This document shows positions 23,751 to 32,118 of a DNA stretch of 43,745 nucleotides, piece after piece. The notes under the pieces were generated by a model. It made no database searches. It was not told the origin of the DNA and saw nothing but the letters and a program-made list of their open reading frames with translations. The first letter of the stretch is position 1. Every line of letters starts with the position of its first letter. Both the position numbers and the translations under genes were made by a program. The stretch comes from Azospirillum brasilense (GTDB taxonomy: Bacteria > Pseudomonadota > Alphaproteobacteria > Azospirillales > Azospirillaceae): assembly GCF_003349955.1 (NCBI RefSeq), contig NZ_QLKQ01000066.1, positions 1 to 43,745 of the forward strand. Reading direction: 5' to 3'.

Positions 23751-25211
23751 CTACGCCCTGGCTGCCGCCCGCAGGTCCGCGGTCCGGTGTTCGGCGGCGC
23801 GAAGCTCCGGCGCCTGGAGCGGGCGCGGGGCGTGGTCCAGCGGTTCCAGCAGGGGAATCTCCTCGGCGCTGTCCGGGGTGGCGTGGAGGTCGCGGAAGCG
23901 GCGGGCGGTGACCAGGACGCGGGATTCCAGGCTGCCGACCGCCCCGTTGTAGCAGCCCACGGCCTTGTCGAGCTGCCCGCCCAGCCGCTCCATATGGCCG
24001 CCCAGATCGTGCAGGCGCTTGTAGAGTTCGGCGCCCAAGGCGCTGATCTCGCGGGCGCTGTCGGTCAGCCGCTCCTGCCGCCAGCCATAGGCGACGGCGC
24101 GCAGCAGCGCGATCAGCGTCGTCGGGGTGGCCAGGATCACCCGGTGGTCGATGCCGGCCTCGATCAGCGCCGGGTCGTGCTCCAGCGCCGCGGAGAAGAA
24201 ATTCTCGCCGGGCAGGAACAGCACGACGAATTCCGGCGAATCCGCGAACTGGTCCCAATAGGCCTTGGTGCCGAGCTGCTTCATATGCTCCCGCACATGG
24301 CGGGCGTGGCGCGACAACCCGTCGCGGCGGGCGCCGTCGTCGGCCGCCTGCACCCCGTCGAGATAGCCTTCCAGCGGGGTCTTGGCGTCCACCACGATGG
24401 TCTTGCCGCCGGGCAGCTTGACCACGAGGTCGGGGCGCAGCCGCCCGCCGGCGGCCTCCACGCTCATCTGCTCCACGAAGTCGCAGTGGTCGAGCATCCC
24501 GGCCATCTCGCAGACCCGGCGGAGCTGGATCTCGCCCCAGCGGCCGCGCGCCACCGGGCTGCGCAGGGCGCGGACGAGGTTGCCGGTCTCCGTGCGGAGC
24601 TGGGCCTGCGTCTCCACCAGCGACAGCACCTGTTGCTTCAGCCCCTCGTAGGCGCCGGCGCGGCTGCGCTCCATCTCCTGGATCTGGCCGTCCATGCGCT
24701 CCAGCGACTGGCGGACCGGGGCGACGATGTCGGCGATGGCGGTCTGCCGCTTCTCCAGGTCGCCGCGCGCCTGCTCCTGGAAGGTCGTCAGCGTCTCCTT
24801 GGCGAGGTCGAGGAAGCTCTGGTTGTTGGAGCGCAGGGCCTCCGCCGACAAGGCCTTGAAGCTGTCGGACAGGGTGGCCTGCGCACGCTCCAGAAGGGCC
24901 AGCTTTTCCGCCGACGACGCGCGCTCGCGGGCCAGCGTGGTGGACAGCTCTGCCTGCCGTTCGCGGGCGGCGGACAGCTCGCCGGTCAGCCGGGCGACCT
25001 GGTGGTCGCGGGCCTCCACCTCCTCCCGCAGGTCGCCTTCGATTCGCTCGGCGATGTCGAGCCGGGTGACCAGTTCGGCGTGGATGGCGGCGGCCTCCGC
25101 CTCGGCGCGTGCGGCGTAGAGGCGCACGATCATGCCGGCGAGGATCGCCCCGAGAAGGGCGCCGGCAAGGCCGCCGAGAAGCACCGACTGTGCGTCGAAC
25201 GCGAACTGCAT
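23751..25211 (-). CDS. rmuC: DNA recombination protein RmuC
   Basis: 486 aa. An N-terminal membrane helix (LLGGLAGALLGAILAGMIV) is followed by a long coiled coil (about 35-170) and the RmuC domain (VARGRWGEIQLRRVCEMAGM, then VDAKTPLEGY with a PD-(D/E)XK-like core). RmuC limits inversions between short repeats; the enzymatic mechanism is inferred from the fold. The C-terminal 40 residues (APRPLQAPELRAAEHRT) are a low-complexity extension. ATG at 25211 has GGGGA upstream. Confidence 0.95.
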   Translation of the reverse strand: MQFAFDAQSVLLGGLAGALLGAILAGMIVRLYAARAEAEAAAIHAELVTRLDIAERIEGDLREEVEARDHQVARLTGELSAARERQAELSTTLARERASSAEKLALLERAQATLSDSFKALSAEALRSNNQSFLDLAKETLTTFQEQARGDLEKRQTAIADIVAPVRQSLERMDGQIQEMERSRAGAYEGLKQQVLSLVETQAQLRTETGNLVRALRSPVARGRWGEIQLRRVCEMAGMLDHCDFVEQMSVEAAGGRLRPDLVVKLPGGKTIVVDAKTPLEGYLDGVQAADDGARRDGLSRHARHVREHMKQLGTKAYWDQFADSPEFVVLFLPGENFFSAALEHDPALIEAGIDHRVILATPTTLIALLRAVAYGWRQERLTDSAREISALGAELYKRLHDLGGHMERLGGQLDKAVGCYNGAVGSLESRVLVTARRFRDLHATPDSAEEIPLLEPLDHAPRPLQAPELRAAEHRTADLRAAARA

Positions 25212-25374
25212 GAAATTCCCCGAAGAACGCTGCAAATCCCGAGAGTACAGGAACGAATCAGGAAAGAGAACGGGCAATGAACAAAGGTTGATCCCTCCCC
25301 GGCTCCGTCCCGCCTGTGCTGCGTGTCGGTGAAGCGGGCTTGCCCGTCGTCGCCGTCTGCGCCATATCCGACGG

Positions 25375-25941
25375 ATGCCCCACGATCCGTCCTCCCACGG
25401 CCCCAAAGGCCCCCGCGTCCGCACCATCCCGCCCGGCGAGGACCGCGAGCGGCTGACCTGTCCGGACTGCGGCTACATCGCCTACCAGAACCCGCTGATC
25501 GTCGTCGGGTCGGTGGCGACCTGGGAGGACCGCATCCTGCTGTGCCGCCGCGCCATCGAACCGCGCAAGGGCTACTGGACGCTGCCCGCCGGCTTCATGG
25601 AGGAGCGGGAGAGCACCATGGAGGGCGCCGCCCGCGAGGCGTGGGAGGAGGCACGGGCGAAAATCGCCATCGACTCGCTGCTGGCCGTCTACGACATCCC
25701 GCGCATCAGCCAGGTGCAGATGATCTTCCGCGCCCGCCTGCTGTCGCCGGACGTGTCGGCCGGGCCGGAGAGCCAGGAGGTCGGGCTGTTCCGCTGGGAG
25801 GAAATCCCCTGGGACGATCTGGCCTTCCCGACCGTCCAGTGGGCCCTGCGCGAGCACCGGTCGCGGCTGGGCCGCCAGGACTTCGCCCCGGCGGTGAACC
25901 CCACGCCGGACGTGCTGGCGCAGTGGGAGCGGATGCTTTAG
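25375..25941 (+). CDS. Nudix hydrolase with N-terminal zinc ribbon
   Basis: 188 aa. The N terminus has a zinc-ribbon knuckle (CPDCGYIAYQNP), then a Nudix domain: GFMEERESTMEGAAREAWEE is the Nudix box, though the final Gly of the classical box is Arg here, which is seen in other members. Such proteins hydrolyse nucleoside diphosphate-linked compounds (for example ADP-ribose or NADH-like substrates). It is shorter than NudC, so the substrate is not assigned. Confidence 0.9.
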   Translation: MPHDPSSHGPKGPRVRTIPPGEDRERLTCPDCGYIAYQNPLIVVGSVATWEDRILLCRRAIEPRKGYWTLPAGFMEERESTMEGAAREAWEEARAKIAIDSLLAVYDIPRISQVQMIFRARLLSPDVSAGPESQEVGLFRWEEIPWDDLAFPTVQWALREHRSRLGRQDFAPAVNPTPDVLAQWERML

Positions 25942-25948
25942 CCGGCAC

Positions 25949-27118
25949 TCACTCCACCACCGGTGTGGCGGGGAACTTTGCCACCAGCTCCGCCGTGCCC
26001 TGCTCGCGCTTCACGGTCAGCGGCAGCCATGTGCCGGGGGCCTGGCGCTGCACCACCGTCGTCAGGTCGGAGGCCTCGCGCACCGGGGACCCCGCCGCCG
26101 CGACCACGAGGTCGCCCGCCGTCAGGCCGGCGGCGGCGGCGACGCTGCCCTCGGTGACGGAGCGCACGCGCACACCCTCCGGTCCCGGTTCCAGCATCAC
26201 GCCCAGCCGGGGGCGCGGCGTCTCGGCCGGCGCCTCGCTCGCGCCCAGCCCGTAGACCGCGTCGGCGATCCGCCCGTCCAGCTCGGCGCAGGGGCGGTCC
26301 TCGTCCCAGGGCAGCAGGACGACGCTGTTCCGGATGCCCAGATCGGCCAGCTGGTGGGGGACGCCGTCGCGGCCTTCGATGTGCCCCTGGCCGAGGATGG
26401 CGACGACGGTGCGGTTGGTCTGGCGGTGGGTCTCGGCGATCCGCTCGGCCATGGCGCGGTCCCAGACCGATTGCGCCTCGACGAATCGCTCGAAACTGCC
26501 GGAGCGGCGCTCGCCCGGCCCATGGGCGGCCATCACCTGACGCAGCCGCTCGGTGTAGGAGGCGGGGGGAGGGGCCGGGTTGCCCACGCCTTCCCGTTCA
26601 CTGGCGGGCACGGCGGCCCAGCCCTCGCGCGCGGTGCGGCTGACCAGCCCGCGGTCGACGTTCAGCGCGACCACCGGCAACCGGTTCATGCGGGCGAAAT
26701 GCAGGATCGGCAGGTAGAAGCGGGCGTCGTAGCCCCAGACCTTCGGCCAGTTGGTCTCGCGCAGCAATTCCGCCTCGGTCAGTTGCCCGGCGCTCCAGCG
26801 GTCGAGGACCGGCTGGACGCTGCGCGGGAACATCTCCATGCCGACCGCCAGATCGGGATTCAGCGCGTGCAGCGCCGCCAGGCTGTGAAGCTGCCAGCGG
26901 TGGTGGTCGGCGTCGTCGTGCCGCTCCCCCAGCAGCACGGCCGGGGAGGCGGCGGCGCGGCGCAGCAGGTCGGCGGCGTTCAGCGGGCGGGCGGCGGCGT
27001 CGGCCCAGCCGCCGGGCGGCACGCAGGCCGTGTTGGCCTGCGCCTGGGCCGGGCCGGCCAGCAGGCCGCCGGAGAGGAGGCCGGAGAGGAGAAGGACAGC
27101 CATCAAACGGGGGAGCAC
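25949..27118 (-). CDS. ChaN-like haem-binding-type protein fused to a PDZ domain
   Basis: 389 aa. A signal peptide (LMAVLLLSGLLSGGLLAG, cleavage near AQAQA) is followed by a ChaN/cofac_haem_bdg domain (LLGERHDDADHHRWQL, GMEMFPRSVQPVLDRW, GQGHIEGRDGVPHQL) and a C-terminal PDZ domain (LGVMLEPGPEGVRVRSV, AAGLTAGDLVV). The GTG start at 27118 was chosen because AGGAGG lies 9 nt upstream; an ATG 7 codons upstream has no ribosome site. ChaN relatives bind haem or iron in the envelope; the PDZ addition suggests a protein partner. Confidence 0.85.
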   Translation of the reverse strand: MLPRLMAVLLLSGLLSGGLLAGPAQAQANTACVPPGGWADAAARPLNAADLLRRAAASPAVLLGERHDDADHHRWQLHSLAALHALNPDLAVGMEMFPRSVQPVLDRWSAGQLTEAELLRETNWPKVWGYDARFYLPILHFARMNRLPVVALNVDRGLVSRTAREGWAAVPASEREGVGNPAPPPASYTERLRQVMAAHGPGERRSGSFERFVEAQSVWDRAMAERIAETHRQTNRTVVAILGQGHIEGRDGVPHQLADLGIRNSVVLLPWDEDRPCAELDGRIADAVYGLGASEAPAETPRPRLGVMLEPGPEGVRVRSVTEGSVAAAAGLTAGDLVVAAAGSPVREASDLTTVVQRQAPGTWLPLTVKREQGTAELVAKFPATPVVE

Positions 27119-27260
27119 GTCGGCGGTCCTCCTGGACATGGTGAAACGGTTGGACCCAGGCTGAAGGTTGGGCGGTGCAGGGCGCCCGTCAACAGCGCCC
27201 GGCACAACCGGCAACGGCCGCGCTGGCGCGGTGCGGCGAAGCGGGGTATCTTCGGACATC

Positions 27261-27998
27261 ATGCCGCACCGTAAAACCGTCATTCTGACCGGCGCAAGCC
27301 GGGGCATCGGCCACGCCACCGTGCAGCGCTTCAGCGCCGAGGGCTGGCGGGTCATCTCCTGTTCCCGCGAGGAGGTGCCGGACCATTGCCGGCGCGATCC
27401 GAACTGGACCCACCACATCCCGACGGACCTGTCCGATCCGGACAGCCGCGCCCGCTTCCTGGAGGAGGCCAACCGGGCGCTGGACGGCGGACCGCTGCAC
27501 GCGTTGATCAACAACGCCGGCATCTCGCCCAAGACGCCGATCAAGGAGCGTCTCGGCTGCCTGAACGGGGCCATCGAAGGCTGGCACCGGGTGTTCGAGC
27601 TGAACTTCTTCGCCCCGCTGGTCCTGGCCCGCGGCTTCGCGGCGCCGTTGTCACGGGCGAAGGGGGCGATCGTCAACGTGACCTCGATCGCCGGCCATTC
27701 GGTGCACCCCTTCGCGGGGTCGGCCTATTCGACCTCCAAGGCGGCGCTGTCCGGACTGACCCGCGAGATGGCCGTGGAGTTCGCCGAGATCGGCGTGCGC
27801 GTCAACGCCGTGGCGCCGGGCGAGATCGAGACCGCCATGACCGGGCCGGAATACGACGTGCTGATCCCGCGCATCCCGCTGAAGCGCATGGGGACGCCGG
27901 AGGACGTGGCGGCGGTGGTCTTCTACCTGTGCGGCCCCGACTCGGGCTACGTCACCGGGACGGAGATGTTCATCACCGGCGGGCAGCACCTGTATTGA
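27261..27998 (+). CDS. Short-chain dehydrogenase/reductase
   Basis: 245 aa classical SDR, a NAD(P)-dependent oxidoreductase. TGASRGIG (cofactor), NNAG, the catalytic Ser in VNVTSIAG and Tyr/Lys in YSTSKAA are all present, so it should be active. The start ATG (27261) lies 143 nt from the divergent ChaN-PDZ start. The C-terminal FITGGQHLY is typical. Substrate unknown. Confidence 0.93.
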   Translation: MPHRKTVILTGASRGIGHATVQRFSAEGWRVISCSREEVPDHCRRDPNWTHHIPTDLSDPDSRARFLEEANRALDGGPLHALINNAGISPKTPIKERLGCLNGAIEGWHRVFELNFFAPLVLARGFAAPLSRAKGAIVNVTSIAGHSVHPFAGSAYSTSKAALSGLTREMAVEFAEIGVRVNAVAPGEIETAMTGPEYDVLIPRIPLKRMGTPEDVAAVVFYLCGPDSGYVTGTEMFITGGQHLY

Positions 27999-28043
27999 TG
28001 CGGGTGGCTGCCCGTTGGGAAAGGTGCGTTGGGGACACAAGAT

Positions 28044-28190
28044 TCACACGGATTTCGCGGATCTTCTCACGGATTACACGGATTTTTTTCTGATGCTTGC
28101 TCGGCAAGGACTTTTCGAGACGCTTCTGCTGAGCAAGATCAAAGAAAAATCCGTGTAATCCGTGCTTCAAATCCGCGAAATCCGTGAAGT
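28044..28190. repeat. CACGGAT-type palindromic repeat, copy 2
   Basis: Large imperfect inverted repeat. A perfect 20-nt pair (28068-28087 with 28145-28164) and a perfect 15-nt pair (28048-28062 with 28171-28185) are separated by unequal spacers, and an inner pair CTTGCTC/GAGCAAG (28096-28102, 28131-28137) closes the hairpin. Shares the CACGGAT units of the copy at 9870-9980. Confidence 0.85.
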
Positions 28191-28219
28191 CCTTTTGCCC
28201 GCAACGGCGTTCATCCACC

Positions 28220-28996
28220 TCAGCCGAGGTTATGCTTCGCCACCACCGCCGCGAAGTCGTCACCGAAATGCTCGCCGACGCGGATGACCGAGACGCCGTG
28301 CGGGATTTCCTTGAGGGCCGGGTTGTCCAGGCTCATCGAGGTCAGCAGCGCCATCGGCACGTTGTGGGTGACACTCATCGCGCGCAGGCCGCGGATCAGG
28401 TCCAGGCCGGATAGGCCGTCCATCACCATCGACGCGATCAGCATGTCCGGCGGGACGCGCACGGCAAGGCTGATCGACTCGATGGGGTCGCTGACCGTCA
28501 CGGTGCGGAAGCCGCAGGCCGCCAGTTCCCCGCCCAACTTCTTGGCGACGACCTTGGACGGGGTGACCAGCATGATCTCGACGTTGCTGATCTGGATGTC
28601 GGTGATCTCGAACTGGTAGCGCACCGGCAGGGCGCGGATGATCCGGTTCGTCTCCGCAACCTGCGGCTGCTCGGCGCGATCCACCAGCTCGGCGATGCGG
28701 TCCACGAAGACCTGCGCGTCGTTCAGCTCGCGCGCCTCCAGCCGCTTCAGCCCGGACAGGTATTCCTCCAGGCGGTGCGCGACGAGGCTGACGGTGGGGT
28801 AGCCGAAGCTGGTGCCCATGCCCTTGAAATTGTGGGCTTCCAGACGGAGGACGCCGATGACCGCGGTTTCCTCCCGCGTGCCCTTGGCCACGCCTTCCAG
28901 GGCGGCGTTCATCACCTCCAACCGGTCGCGGGCGTCGTCCATGAATTCGACGCGCAGGCGGTCTTCAAGATCGTCGGGCGACAGGTTGGAAGCCAT
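28220..28996 (-). CDS. Hpt domain fused to a receiver-like domain lacking the phospho-acceptor
   Basis: 258 aa. N-terminal four-helix Hpt-like domain with a candidate phospho-His at 55 (LRLEAHNFKGMGTSFGYP). The C-terminal half (from about 138) has the receiver-fold pattern (EIMLVTPSKVVAKKLGGEL, VPPDMLIASMVMDGLSGLDLI), but the position where the acceptor Asp is expected is Ser189, so it is probably a pseudo-receiver. It could relay phosphate from the histidine while the receiver-like domain acts only as a binding surface. No histidine kinase is nearby. Confidence 0.78.
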   Translation of the reverse strand: MASNLSPDDLEDRLRVEFMDDARDRLEVMNAALEGVAKGTREETAVIGVLRLEAHNFKGMGTSFGYPTVSLVAHRLEEYLSGLKRLEARELNDAQVFVDRIAELVDRAEQPQVAETNRIIRALPVRYQFEITDIQISNVEIMLVTPSKVVAKKLGGELAACGFRTVTVSDPIESISLAVRVPPDMLIASMVMDGLSGLDLIRGLRAMSVTHNVPMALLTSMSLDNPALKEIPHGVSVIRVGEHFGDDFAAVVAKHNLG

Positions 28997-29107
28997 GGCG
29001 GGGGTCCTGACTATGCTTTCGGGTTAGGCATTATGCCCCGAAAGTTACACCAGAACCCTAACGCGAAACAAACTCCCGCATGAAACGCGGCTAAAACGCC
29101 GCGCCGA

Positions 29108-29653
29108 TCACAACCGGGACAGGAGATTGTTGAACCAGGCCAGCCGTTCTTCGGCCTGGGCGATGTCGTGCTCCAGCCATTCGGCGAAATGGCCGTCGGT
29201 CCCCGCACTCGCCCGCTTCAGGTCGCCCAGCCGGGCCAGCTCCGTCTCGCACAGGGAGGCGAGGTGGTCGATCTGGTCGCGCTGCGACTCGACGTCCAAC
29301 AGGTGCAGGAAGCGCAGCTTCAGCGCGATGACCAGCTTGTTCAGCCCGTCCGCCGAGGGCGCGCGCACGTTGGCGCGCATCAGCGTGTCGAACTCCGTCC
29401 GTCCGGCGTCGGTGGCGCCGAGCAGGGCGTTGTCCTCCATGCCGGTGCCGTCCAGCGCCTCGATCAGCCCCTCGTAGCGCAGCATCTCCAGCGAGGTGCC
29501 CATGAGGTCGAGCGACGGGCCGACGATGCGGTCGAGGAAATGGCGGAGAGCGCCCGCCAGTTCGGCGTAACGCTGCGGCCCGTTCTGGATCAGCGTGCCC
29601 AGGACGGCGAGGCGCACGGCCTCCTTCGGCATCAGCGAGTTGTCACGGTACAT
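29108..29653 (-). CDS. PadR-like winged-helix regulator
   Basis: 181 aa. Winged-helix N terminus (MPKEAVRLAVLGTLIQNGPQ, then YAELAGALRHFLDRIVGPSL and LRYEGLIEALDG) and a long helical C terminus (DVESQRDQIDHLASLCETEL), as in PadR regulators. The ATG at 29653 with AGGGG upstream is preferred over an upstream in-frame start. A set of AACGTT repeats lies 40 to 67 nt upstream and probably forms its own operator. The effector is unknown. Confidence 0.75.
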   Translation of the reverse strand: MYRDNSLMPKEAVRLAVLGTLIQNGPQRYAELAGALRHFLDRIVGPSLDLMGTSLEMLRYEGLIEALDGTGMEDNALLGATDAGRTEFDTLMRANVRAPSADGLNKLVIALKLRFLHLLDVESQRDQIDHLASLCETELARLGDLKRASAGTDGHFAEWLEHDIAQAEERLAWFNNLLSRL

Positions 29654-29692
29654 GGCGAACCCCTGGGCGGTGGCGTTGACGGTTGCGGACCG

Positions 29693-29720
29693 AACGTTGC
29701 GAAACGTTCTCAGCAACGTC
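29693..29720. promoter_or_regulatory. Direct AACGTT repeats upstream of the PadR-like gene
   Basis: AACGTT (29693), AACGTT (29703) and AACGTC (29715) recur at 10- and 12-nt steps, and the first two frame a 16-bp dyad AACGTT-GCGA-AACGTT. Their place just before the regulator gene fits an autoregulatory operator. Confidence 0.5.
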
Positions 29721-29788
29721 TAAAGGTAAGGCGCTCCGGCCCACAAGTCCAGAGCGCCGATGCCTTTATCGCCGGGAGACCGCCGAAT

Positions 29789-29810
29789 CCCCTCCCGCGC
29801 GCGGGAGGGG
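29789..29810. repeat. Perfect GC palindrome after hemA
   Basis: CCCCTCCCGCG / CGCGGGAGGGG, an 11+11 perfect palindrome 8 nt after the hemA stop, without a T-run. It is related in composition to the palindromes at 1-50 and 12059-12148 and may serve as a Rho-independent-like stop or an RNA-stability hairpin for hemA. Confidence 0.6.
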
Positions 29811-29818
29811 GCGGGGCT

Positions 29819-31033
29819 TCACGCCGCCAGACGCAGGTCCAGGCGGCTCCACACGTCGAGTAGGGCGTCGACGAGACGCGCCATCTCGGCGTCGCTGTGC
29901 AGCGGGGTGGGGGTGAAGCGCAGGCGCTCGCCGCCGCGCGGCACGGTCGGGTAGTTGATCGGCTGGACGTAGATGTCGTGCCGCTCCATCAGCTCGTCCG
30001 AGGCGCGCTTGCAGCGGTGAGCGTCGCCGACCATCACCGGGACGATGTGGCTGGCCGACGGCATCACCGGCAGGCCGGCCTCGGCCATCAGCCGCTTCAG
30101 GGTCGCCGCGCGCTCCTGGTGCTGGTCGCGCTCCGTCTGGCTCTGCTTCAGATAACGGATGCTGGCCAGAGCCCCGGCGGCCAGGACCGGCGACAGGGAG
30201 GTGGAGAAGATGAAGCCGGCGGCGAAGCTGCGGATGCAGTCGACCAGCGCGGTGGAGCCGGTGATGTAGCCGCCCTGCACGCCGAAGGCCTTGCCCAGCG
30301 TGCCCTCGATGATGGTCAGCCGGTCCATGGCGCCGTCGCGCTCCGCCACACCGCCGCCGCGCGGGCCGTACATGCCGACCGCGTGCACCTCGTCCAGATA
30401 GGTCATGGCGCCGTGCTTGTCGGCGACGTCGCACAGGTCATGGATCGGGGCGACGTCGCCGTCCATGGAATAGACGCTCTCGAAGGCCACGACCTTGGGG
30501 CGGTCCGGGGCGATCTGCGACAGCAGCTCGTCCAGGTGCTTGGGGTCGTTGTGGCGGAAGATGTGCTTCTCGGCGCCGCTGTTGCGGATGCCGGTGATCA
30601 TCGAATTGTGGTTCAGCGCGTCCGACAGGATCACGCAGTTCGGCAGCAGCTTGCCCAGCGTCCCCAGCGTCGCGTCGTTGGACACGTAGCCGGAGGTGAA
30701 GAGCAGCGCCGCCTCCTTCTGGTGAAGGTCGGCCAGCTCGCGCTCCAGCAGCACATGATAGATGTTGGTGCCCGAGATGTTGCGCGTGCCGCCGGCGCCC
30801 GCGCCCACGCCGTCGATGGCGTCGTGCATCGCCTGCAGGACGACCGGATTCTGGCCCATGCCCAGATAGTCGTTGGAGCACCAGACGGTGACCTCCCGCT
30901 CTTTCCCGGCGGCGTCGCGGAAGGTGGCTTTCGGAAAGTTCCCCGCTTGCCGTTCGAGGTTGGCGAAGACCCGGTAGCGGCCATCCTGTTTCAGGCTGGC
31001 GATCTGGGTGCGGAAAAAGCTCTCGTAATCCAT
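29819..31033 (-). CDS. hemA: 5-aminolevulinate synthase
   Basis: 404 aa PLP enzyme that joins glycine and succinyl-CoA to 5-aminolevulinate, the first step of tetrapyrrole synthesis (C4 pathway). Motifs are LGMGQNPVV, GTRNISGTNIYHVLLE, NHNSMITGIRNSG, DEVHAVGMYGPRGGG and the PLP Lys in EGTLGKAFGVQGG. The start is taken at MDYESFF, the family start; an ATG 6 codons upstream is an alternative. An FNR/FixK-type box lies about 113 nt upstream, suggesting oxygen control of haem synthesis. Confidence 0.97.
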   Translation of the reverse strand: MDYESFFRTQIASLKQDGRYRVFANLERQAGNFPKATFRDAAGKEREVTVWCSNDYLGMGQNPVVLQAMHDAIDGVGAGAGGTRNISGTNIYHVLLERELADLHQKEAALLFTSGYVSNDATLGTLGKLLPNCVILSDALNHNSMITGIRNSGAEKHIFRHNDPKHLDELLSQIAPDRPKVVAFESVYSMDGDVAPIHDLCDVADKHGAMTYLDEVHAVGMYGPRGGGVAERDGAMDRLTIIEGTLGKAFGVQGGYITGSTALVDCIRSFAAGFIFSTSLSPVLAAGALASIRYLKQSQTERDQHQERAATLKRLMAEAGLPVMPSASHIVPVMVGDAHRCKRASDELMERHDIYVQPINYPTVPRGGERLRFTPTPLHSDAEMARLVDALLDVWSRLDLRLAA

Positions 31034-31145
31034 CGCGCGTTCCGTTCGCATTCATCCGAAGGGGCGGGTGCAGTCCGGGCGGTCCAGCCACCGGGCCTAG
31101 CACGTTAGGAAGATGGCATGATCGTTGCCGCGTTGCCACCCGGCA

Positions 31146-31159
31146 TTGACCGAGGTCAA
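31146..31159. promoter_or_regulatory. FNR/FixK-type box upstream of hemA
   Basis: TTGAC-CGAG-GTCAA is a perfect dyad matching the TTGAT-N4-ATCAA family recognised by FNR/FixK-type regulators, with C/G at the inner position as seen in alphaproteobacterial sites. It lies between hemA and the divergent small gene, about 113 nt before the hemA start. Confidence 0.75.
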
Positions 31160-31489
31160 AAGGTCTGCCCTGTGGGGAGCCAATTGTCGCCGATCCGGCG
31201 CCGCGGGACCATTCGACCTATGGATGATCGGCCGCGCGGGGGCGATTCATGTCCGGCGCCCGTCACACCGTTGCCGTTGCCGGGAAACTCCCTTTCGCGC
31301 TGGCCTTTCATTGATGATTTCAAGTGATCGTGAATGTTCCCAAGCTATGCCGGACAGCAAATTCCTCTGATATTCCTGCCCGATTGCGCCGAATACCTTT
31401 GTCGTGTTCTTTTACGAACAACGTCGTATGGACGCGAATAAGGGAAAGTGAGAGCATTCATTCAAGCCGTTGATGAGGAGTGTTGTGCC
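31160..31489. other. Intergenic stretch between hemA and the 146-aa gene
   Basis: About 330 nt with lower GC than its surroundings, especially 31310-31450. I see no RNA gene. It must hold the promoter of the plus-strand gene at 31490, whose GATGAGGAG ribosome site is at 31472-31480. A small TGTTC-N6-GAACA dyad at 31405-31420 could be a regulator site. Confidence 0.4.
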
Positions 31490-31930
31490 ATGAATGCCGT
31501 TCTGACCTTCGACAGCGCGCGAGGCCGGCGGGTGTCTGGTCCGGAACTGGGCCGTGGCGCCATCGCTCCCGGCGGAAGCAGGGTCATCCCCTTCCGCCCG
31601 GCTTCCGCCGCCGCGGTTTCCCCGGCGCCGTCCGTGCCACGTCGTCCCGCCGTGCCGTCGCCGGCCCGTTTCGACGGGGCGACCCGTGCCCCAGAGATGC
31701 TGCCGGCCAAGTTTGAGGCCAAGTTTGAGGCCGAGGCCGCGCCGTCGGCGGCGCGTCTGGCGCGGCTGATCTACATGGCGAGCGTCGGCGGCTACATGGC
31801 CGTCCACGAGGACACGCTGGTGCAGCTGAACGGCCGGATGGTCTGGCCGACCGCTGACGCGCTGATCCGCGACGCGGCGGCGGCGGGCGTTCCGGTCTCG
31901 TCGCACGTCATCAACACCGCCCGCTCATGA
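31490..31930 (+). CDS. Hypothetical protein with low-complexity N terminus
   Basis: 146 aa. The first 80 residues are low complexity, rich in Ala/Pro/Arg, and contain a 12-nt tandem duplication that encodes KFEA twice (31709-31732). The ordered part is the C-terminal 60 residues (ARLARLIYMASVGGYMAVHE, VWPTADALIRDAAAAGVP). No signal or membrane segment. A strong GATGAGGAG ribosome site marks the start. I recognise no family. Confidence 0.65.
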   Translation: MNAVLTFDSARGRRVSGPELGRGAIAPGGSRVIPFRPASAAAVSPAPSVPRRPAVPSPARFDGATRAPEMLPAKFEAKFEAEAAPSAARLARLIYMASVGGYMAVHEDTLVQLNGRMVWPTADALIRDAAAAGVPVSSHVINTARS

Positions 31931-32034
31931 GCATCGCCCGTTCCTGAGCGCCGTTGCGGCATGAAATGGGCCGCCCGCGCCGGATAGCGGGGCGGCCCTT
32001 CGTCGTTGCGGCGCTATCGTCGCGGAACCAGCCG

Positions 32035-32118
32035 TTACCCGCGCAGCACGGGGATCGCGGCGTCCAGCATCGCGGGCAAGCGGTCGAACACAGCGATGGT
32101 ATCCTCCTCGCTTATGCA
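32035..32118 (-). pseudogene. Diverged duplicate of the aminotransferase 3' end
   Basis: Minus-strand sequence encodes an end such as VFDRLPAMLDAAIPVLRG-stop, matching the end of the aminotransferase gene at 33467 (LMFDRLTIALDAAIPVLRG-stop). The two copies align over about 80 nt at a constant offset of 1432 nt, with scattered mismatches. Beyond 32118 the match stops. It therefore marks the left edge of an inserted segment or the remnant of a paralogue. Confidence 0.75.

Noticed and set aside
25375..25941. NADH pyrophosphatase NudC
   Set aside because: The protein is much shorter than NudC and has only the zinc ribbon and one Nudix domain, so a general Nudix call is safer.
31405..31420. TGTTC-N6-GAACA as a LexA site
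   Set aside because: Alphaproteobacterial LexA sites are direct repeats (GTTC-N7-GTTC); this inverted form does not fit.
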